Source: Geosiphon pyriformis
Lineage: Eukaryota > Glomeromycota > Glomeromycetes > Archaeosporales > Geosiphonaceae
Assembly (NCBI GenBank): GCA_016748015.1
Contig: JAAOMT010000586.1
Span: 728,534 to 792,533, forward strand
Length of the DNA stretch: 64,000 nucleotides
Direction of reading: 5' to 3'
In this document: positions 57,710-64,000 of the stretch, in pieces
Position numbering within the stretch: the first letter of the stretch is position 1
Layout of the letters: each line of letters begins with the position of its first letter
Position numbers and translations under genes: made by a program
The notes under the pieces: model-generated
Told to the model about the DNA's origin: nothing
The model's input: the letters and a program-made list of their open reading frames with translations, nothing else
The model's database searches: none

Positions 57710-59137
57710 TCAAGATAGTTTTTCCATGACAACATGGTAGTTTTTAGAGCTGGAGTTTGGATTGATTTTTGGTAGTAAATGTCCAATAATTTCAGAGAAA
57801 TCGGGAACTGTTTGGGGTAATTCTTGTTGAAAGATATTACTGTGAATAACTCTAATTTCTAAGTTATTTAATAAAACTATGGGGAAATTGTTGGGATTGT
57901 AAAAAGTAATTCGGATTTTCTTTGTTCCTTCTGGAATATAAATATTTGGGATCAAGATATTATGTTCCAAGCAGATTTGTTTGTTGAACTCAAAAATTTG
58001 TTGTGTGGTTGTTGGCTTTTCACAAGTGTAAATTTCAGGGTGTTTTCCAAAGGGTGAAATGGTAATTGGTTGTGGAAGTCATAAAATTTGGTGAGATTCT
58101 TTCTGTTTGTTGAAGACTATGTTTACTGGAACTGTGAATTGTCCAGTTAAACCAAAACCTTGGGTTCTTCTTTCACTTTTTCCCAATAGTTCTTTTTGAT
58201 TGATTAATTGTAAACCCGAAATGTTGATTAAGTGTAAATAAATGGCTTGGGCAATTTTCTCGGCATGTTCAATCTTAAATGGCTTGTCAGTTTCGTTTTG
58301 AAGTATTATTGTTATGTCACCAGTATATCCAGCATCAATTATTCCTCCTCTGACATTGATTCCTTTGCTTGCCAGAAAAGACCAGGAGGCAATTTGAACC
58401 ATTGCTTCTGACAGGATTTCAAGAGCAATTTTGAGGTTGATTTTTGTAAGAGATTTGGGTTTGAGAACAAGAGTATCCTTGTCTGGATATCTTAGGTCAT
58501 ATCCAGCATTAATTTCATGTGCTTTTTCGGGTTTTATTCCTTGTCCATTGTTGTTGAAATATTTGAGTTGTAAGTCAGGCTGATTTTCAATAAGATAGAT
58601 GGATGTTGTTTCAATTTCTTCTGTTGCTTTGGGTTCTCCAAATTCAATTTCATATTCATCACTTTCGCTGGGCAAGAGGATGCTAAGAGCATAGCATTCA
58701 GAACACCATTGTTCATCACAAGGCATTATGCATTCCTTACATAATTTAATGTTTATTTGTTCTAACTGTTGAGCTTGAGCTTTTTTAGTTGGGTAGGTGC
58801 GACTTGTAATTTGATGGTACACTTCTACTTCATCTTCATAATCAAATCCAGCTAATTCTATGGTGTATTCAATGTATTCTGTTTCTTTTATTTGATGAAC
58901 ATTTTCTTTGGTAGCTTCATTAACTAATGCCATTGCTAGGTTGAAAATCATCATAGCATCATGGGGGTAGTGATAAAGTTTGTTGAGAGCATTGTTGTAT
59001 GCTGCATCAAAAGGTGTTTCTTTTTTGACTTTCTCTGAAATTGATAAAACATATTGGCAGGTTTGATCACAGACTCCTTTTCTCATTGCTATATCAATCC
59101 AATTGCATTCTTCTGGTAGCATATTTCCACAAGTCAA
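57710..59137 (-). pseudogene. Element B dUTPase and following linker
   Basis: A 352-codon frame (59137-58079) holds Cys pairs (CDQTC, LCKEC, WCSEC) and a complete five-motif dUTPase. Motif 1 is NAGYDLRYP, motif 2 SFLASKG, motif 3 GGIIDAGYTGDI, motif 4 EKIAQAIYLHL and motif 5 TQGFGLTGQF. Motif 2 has Phe where Ser is usual, and motif 5 has Leu for Ser. The linker to RT (58078-57710) includes the frame at 57970-57710 (ILIPNIYIPEGTKKIRITFY). This is the longest unbroken dUTPase in the window. Confidence 0.88.
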
Positions 59138-60100
59138 ACAAGGGGTGTTGTCCCATTTTTCACTTCTTTTTATTAGATGGCCCTATCATTCTCTGTGGCA
59201 AGCCTTGCAGTAATAACAAGTATGATTTCATATTCTTTTTTAGGTAAAATGCAGGCTCCCATTGAGGAGAGTTTCTTGTGGCAGTCCTTGTATTTGAGTG
59301 GAATGTAAGGGTATCATTTCTTTGGTTTTAGTTTAGAATATGGGATGTTCCATTCAGGGGTTTCTGGTTCCTCTGGATATGAGTTTGTTGCAAAATATGT
59401 TTGCTTAGTTTCTTCAGCCCAGTTAGATGTTAATTCAAGTGCCATAAATGTTTCAACTACAGGCATTTTTTCCTCTTTTTCAAATTTGAAGACAGGGGCT
59501 TTCTCTAATTGTTTGTTGAATGTACCACAAGTAGTGGGTACTCAGGCATATTGTTCTTGATAGAAGAGTTGTAATTCTTGGGTTTTTTAGTCTAATTTTG
59601 CATTGGCTTTTTGGAATCAATCATTTCCGACAAGGGCTTAATACTGGGGCATGTCCATTATAAGAACTTTGACTGAAATAGTAATTCCATCAAGAGTGAA
59701 TGGAAAATTGTCAATTTCTCCTACTGGAGTCTTTTTTATGCCATCAGCAGTAATGATTACTGTTTGAGCTGATTAGTCGACATTTCTCTTTAACTGTTGT
59801 ATTAACTGGTAGGTAATGATGCTTCTGGTGGATCCATTGTTTAGGATCAAGTGAATTGCCTTTTCTTCGACTTCTGCTTTAGTGTACATAGCAGTGATTG
59901 CTTTTTGTTCATTGGCAGCTGCATTGCTAAGCAAGAATGGTGACTCATTTGCTTCGAACTCAAAAGGGAATATATTTGAAAGGTTGGCATTTTCAGCAAT
60001 TCTGGCTGGTGGGATTGTAGTAGGAGTATAGGAAAAGTTTTGTTGTTATGCTGTAGCTTTATTTTCTAAGAGTGCAGTATGGTGAAAATCCTGTTCTTTA
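59138..60100 (-). pseudogene. Element B protease and Cys-rich segment
   Basis: The retropepsin active site reads LILNNGSTRSI near 59850: catalytic Asp is Asn, as in A and D. The Cys-rich segment near 59300-59110 has CKDCHKK, CYYCKA and LTCGN pairs. TAA and TGA stops lie near 60050, 59780, 59610 and 59190. Confidence 0.82.
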
Positions 60101-60167
60101 GGTATTGTAAGATAACTAGATTGAGTATGATAATGGGTGGGTCTTGGCTGAGCTGGATTTTGGGGAA

Positions 60168-61953
60168 CTAATTGGTTATTTGGATTGGTTCTGTTGTTGT
60201 TTGTTGTGAATCAGTTTTGTGGTGCAAATTGGTTTTGTTGAACCAATTTTCAAGCAGGTACTTGGTAATGTTGAATGGGTTGTCGATACTGTTGTTGCAT
60301 TGGCTGTAGAGCAGGTTAATAGTAGTCAGTTTGATATTGTGGTCTTGGTGGATAGTAAGCTGGTGGTAGTGGTGGTTGGTAATAAGATTGTTGTGACAAA
60401 GGGTAATATTGATTACTCTTGTTTTGTTGGTCTCGTTGTAGCTTTCTGCAATCTCTTTTCCAGTGGCCAGGGATTCCACAGTAATGGCAATTCTGAGACT
60501 GGTTATTAGAGGATAATACAAAGTTGTTTTGATTCCATCTTTGGGGTGGTTGATATCTTTGGGGTTGTTGTTGTTGTTGGTTGGTAAAATAGTTTTCGAC
60601 TTTCTTTGTGAGTTGGTCAATTTTCTCTTCAGCTGCTAAGCTGGTCTCTTCAATGGCTAAGTTCACGAGTTTTGTACGATTGGCTTCTTCCATGGCCATT
60701 TTATATCTCTTTGCATGCTGAATGGCAGAGTTTAAATTTTCTGGGGCATGTGGGCGAACTTTTTTAATCAGTTTATCTTTTAAACCAGTGATAAATTGAT
60801 CCAAGATTTGAGCATCAGAATAATAATCATTAGTTTCAAGTTGGTGAATTCATCTGAGAAGTTTGTTAAATTTCTCAATATAAGTTATGACAGATTTGGA
60901 GGGTTTTTGTTTGATATTGCAAAAACAATTTTAAAGTGTGATTGAAGTGTTGTTATTGGTGAATTGTTCTAAGAAGGCAGTTTTGAAAGCTATCCAGTCA
61001 TTAAAAGAGGTGGTCAAGTTTTCAAACCATTCGCCTGCTGTTCCTTTGAGAAAGTAGGGAATTGTTCTTAACATTCTGGCAGCATTCCATCTATTTGCAT
61101 CTCCAGCTTTAGTAACTTGGTTGAGCCATTCTTGGAGACTGGTCTCAATGTCTTCTCTATTAAATTTAGGGATTTTTGTGATGTATGCTGTCATTTCATC
61201 TTCTTTATTTTCACTGTCTATTGATTTTTCTTCAGATATTTTAGAGTTATTTTCTTTATTCGCTGCTGTCTCAGAGTGTTCACTTTGATTTTCAGCTAGA
61301 AAGTCAAGGAAATTAGAACTAGTTTGAAGGGATTTTTGTTGTCTGGTAGGACTTCTGGGTGATGTAAAATCTTCTAGTCTTGCAAATCAATTTAAGGGTG
61401 AATTAGGTGTTTGTGCTTGTGCAAGTAAAGCTAGAAAAGATGTGATAGTAAGTGGAAGTTTTGAACTGGTTTCTTGTTCAGGTGTTTGTAAGTGTTTGGC
61501 AGTTGTTTTTGGTAGTATTGGAGTATTTGGGGTGGTTTTTGAGTATTGTTTCAATTTTTGTTTGCCTTTGTTGCTTGTTTCTATCTCTAATTCAAAATCA
61601 ATGGAGTATTGAGACTGCACTGGATATGTTTCTTTACAGTACTTGATAATGTTAAAATTAAGTTCTTGAAAGTAAGTGGCAAGTGTTTTACTGTTAAGGT
61701 CTTCAGTTTCCAACTGTAAATAGTGTACTAAATTATTGTAAAGGTTGCTTTTAACTTCTGAGATATTGTAATTTCCAAAAAAATAATTGTTGATATGGTT
61801 TTCAATGTATTGGTATACTGATTTCTTGACAACTTTAATTCCATCTGGAATGTTGAATCTTTGTTTGCAGTGGGTGTAAATTGACTGGTAATATTCTAGA
61901 GTTGTTGCATCTGGTGTGGTCGCTATTTTGAAGTTGTTTTTGCTGTGTTGTTT
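60168..61953 (-). pseudogene. Element B gag
   Basis: The N-terminal domain lies near 61930-61640 (TTLEYYQSIYTHCKQRFNIP, then INNYFFGNYNISEV). A Ser/Thr/Pro linker follows (61640-61200). The capsid core is at 61194-60640 (EWLNQVTKAGDANRWNAARM, FLKGTAGEWFENLTTSF). An intact zinc knuckle CHYCGIPGHWKRDC lies near 60490, then a Gln/Tyr/Pro-rich tail. A stop near 61384 and frame changes near 60930 and 60500 break it. Confidence 0.85.
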
Positions 61954-61971
61954 CTGTGGGAGAGCACCAAA
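61954..61971 (-). promoter_or_regulatory. Primer-binding site of element B
   Basis: Minus-strand TTTGGTGCTCTCCCACAG follows the 5' LTR end. It shares TTTGGTGCTC with F but diverges after that. Confidence 0.6.
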
Positions 61972-62954
61972 TGTTACTGGAAGTTTTTGGTCTCTTTTTT
62001 TGAATGTTGTTAATGTTGATTTGCTGTGAATTCACGTTTCTAGGAAGTAGTTGGACCTCTGATAACTGAATTTTATCTTCAAATTATAGAAGATAATTTG
62101 AACTGCTGGGCTTATAAGTAAAATTGCCAATTCTATGCCAGTTGCTTTGTGTAGTTATGTTGTAGTAAACGTCAACTCTTTTTCAAGAATTGCTTGTCTG
62201 GAAGCTTACTAAAAATATGTAGTTACTTTGCTGTGAAAGTCAACTCTTCTACAGGAATCTTATCTGTAGGTTATCCTAATGATTATGATAAGAAAATAAA
62301 AGAAAAATAAAAGAAATGTAAAAAAAAATTGAATTCTGTCAAGGAAATTGTTTTCAATTTAGGCCTGGAGTTACTAACAGTTTATTGAAATTGGTAGCTA
62401 ATCAATTTCAAAACATTAGTTGGGTTTTGAGAATTTTCCAAGTGCAATAATTTAAAGAATTTGGTTTTTTGAATTATTTGATATTTATTTTGTTTTTGTG
62501 TATAAAGAATGATTCTAATTGTTAAATCTGAAGTAAGATACATTTTTTCAAAAAAAAAAGCTCTTCTTTTATACAACTTGTCATAACACTATTCTATGAA
62601 CTTGAACTTTGCTATTTTCTACAATTTTGCTAAACTAAAGATACATTTTGGCAAACTACAAGTTATTTCTGCAAACTATTAGATATTTTGGTGAACTATC
62701 AATTATTTTGGTAAATTTCTACAAACTTCAGCAAACTTTTTGAATGTTACATAGTTTGGGGTATTGCATGATTGATCATCACAATTAGATTACATTTATG
62801 TTATGTGCAAATTGGGTTATTAATTAAATGATAATTTCGGACATTTTGCTAATATAATAAGTGATAATTTGAAACAATAATATATGCTAATTAATGATAG
62901 GGATTATAAAGATAATTTCATGCTAAATAATATCTCTAATTTTGTTTGGTAACA
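61972..62954 (-). repeat. 5' LTR of element B
   Basis: 983 bp, minus strand TGTTACCAAAC to CCAGTAACA. Same length as the 3' LTR. An identical 64-codon open frame in both LTRs (62382-62576 and 53481-53675) reflects recent common origin, not a gene. Confidence 0.92.
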
Positions 62955-62958
62955 GTGA

Positions 62959-63269
62959 ACTAAAGATACATTTTGATGAACTATAAGTTATTTTGCTGAA
63001 CTATTCATAATTTCGGCGAATTTCTATAAATTTTGGTGAATTTTTTATAAATTTCGGCGAATTTTAGAATGTTACAAAGTTCAGGGTATTGTGTAATTTG
63101 ATCATCCTACTTTCTGTTATACTAATTAGATTATTTAATTGAATCGTGATATGTGATAATTGATTAAATAATAAATGATAATTTGAAATAATATTAATAT
63201 ACTAATTAATTATAGGAATTATAAGGGTAATTTTCTTGCTAATTAATAGCTAAAATTCTACTGATAACA
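62959..63269 (-). repeat. 3' LTR of element C, proximal part
   Basis: Minus-strand family-1 LTR start TGTTATCAGTAG at 63269, running to the B target site at 62959. It continues at 53070. Confidence 0.85.
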
Positions 63270-63956
63270 TAATCTTCTCCTCAAGACTGAGCTCCATCAA
63301 AATCCAAGCACTATCTGTAATATTGAGATAATGATCCAAAATAATTGAAGTAATCTGGTCTGAAAATTGTTGAAATTTCAGTTCTGTAAGTTTACCAATG
63401 TATTGGACTTTCATTGGTTGTAGTATTGGATTTTGTAGAACATTTTCACAAGTATTAAACAAATCATAGAGTCTAAAAGCTGCTCTAAGTTTGTAGCAAG
63501 TGTTTATTAGTTCAGCTGCTGTTTTGAATTTATTGTGAATTTGCTTTTGTATAGCTTCAGAAGTGATATTTGTTGCTTCAAGTTCCAGTTTTCGTTCATA
63601 AAGTGTCTTTCCAATGTAAAAGTATTTATAGATAGGAGTGTTTCATTGTTCTGTTTATTAAGAAATAGTAGAAGTTTTTGTTGTATTGTAGTATTTGGTG
63701 AAATGTCAATAGGGGCAATTAAAAGATTTTTTTCCAGTGCTTGCTTCAAAAGTCTTGGTAACCTATTTTCAGAGTGATTTCTTGTTTTTCTTCTATAGGG
63801 GTGATAGTTCTGTGAATGATTTGCTACTGGAGCTGTGGTTTTTTTCTGAATGTAATTAATTTGACTTCTATTAATCGTTATGGATAAGTCAGGAAGTGTT
63901 TTCAAGGTTAACATTAACTTTTGGGATATTTGTTGAATATTTCGGAGAATAATCAT
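63270..63956 (-). pseudogene. Element C third ORF (ORF3)
   Basis: Minus-strand frames 63956-63507 and 63462-63250 read the ORF3 of the B type with one frameshift near 63640. Recognisable parts are LRNIQQISQKLMLTLKTLPD, a basic segment PYRRKTRNHSENRLP, NTTIQQKLLLFLNKQ and LTELKFQQFSDQI. Where B has TGA near its end, C has TGG. The rest of element C (integrase and upstream) lies beyond position 64000. Bases 63957-64000 would be the spacer after integrase. Confidence 0.7.
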
Positions 63957-64000
63957 AATAAAATTGACTAATTATGAAAAGTGAGAATAAAGAAAATTAT

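Larger units (their letters stand above)
53071..62954 (-). mobile_element. Element B: complete Ty3/gypsy with dUTPase and ORF3, decayed
   Basis: Minus strand: 5' LTR (62954-61972), primer-binding site, gag (61953-60168), protease-Cys-rich (60100-59138), dUTPase (59137-58079), linker, RT-RNase H (57710-56310), integrase (56260-54870), ORF3 (54741-54054), polypurine tract, 3' LTR (54053-53071). Both LTRs are 983 bp. The flanks gcga (53067-53070) and gtga (62955-62958) are a 4-bp target duplication differing at a CpG. It lies inside the LTR of element C. This is the reference copy for the family. Confidence 0.93.

Noticed and set aside
1-64000. tRNA, rRNA, CRISPR arrays and bacterial-type operons
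   Set aside because: None were recognised on reading; the window is eukaryotic and tRNA-like matches are limited to primer-binding sites.

Overview
This is an AT-rich eukaryotic window, most likely fungal. Two protein-coding genes carry many short GT-AG introns, phosphoribosylformylglycinamidine synthase is one fused polypeptide as in eukaryotes, and the rest is packed with decayed retrotransposons. The very low GC, the LINE type (nucleic-acid-binding ORF1, APE endonuclease, RT, C-terminal RNase H) and the dUTPase-bearing Ty3/gypsy elements recall arbuscular mycorrhizal fungi (Glomeromycotina). That placement is inference from family resemblance, not a database result.

Layout. Positions 1-13352 are a left stack of LTR elements. 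Element A (+, Ty3/gypsy, cut by the window edge, 3' LTR ending at 6884) sits in the gag of element F (-, 5' LTR 8130-9217). F in turn appears to sit in the pol of element G (-, gag 12166-10560, 5' LTR 12249-13352). Positions 13480-20095 hold a nearly full-length, stop-riddled LINE (+). Positions 20096-21771 are AT-rich with an (AAT)n microsatellite.

Positions 21772-30923 are the host gene island: a 13-exon VHS-GAT clathrin adaptor (+), an intronless ADE6-type FGAM synthase (-), and a 9-exon methylenetetrahydrofolate reductase (+). ADE6 and MTHFR are divergent across 256 bp containing a TGACTCA site. They belong to linked pathways: purine synthesis consumes folate one-carbon units, and MTHFR diverts those units to methionine.

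Positions 31490-36341 hold LINE fragments in both orientations. Positions 36642-64000 are a second, deeper stack. Element E1/E2 (+) is interrupted in its integrase by element D (-), D's gag is interrupted by element C (-), and C's LTR is interrupted by element B (-). B is complete, with two 983-bp LTRs and a decayed 4-bp target duplication (gcga/gtga). A separate solo LTR with a TTAC duplication lies inside the presumed E2 5' LTR.

The most unusual content is in the Ty3/gypsy elements. Pol carries a Cys-rich multi-CxxC segment and a dUTPase between protease and RT. The gags share an N-terminal domain. Downstream of the integrase, four elements of two LTR families encode a related third protein of about 200-230 residues that I cannot assign to a known family. 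Stop codons in these elements fall repeatedly on ancestral CGA arginine codons (CGA to TGA), the signature of CpG deamination.
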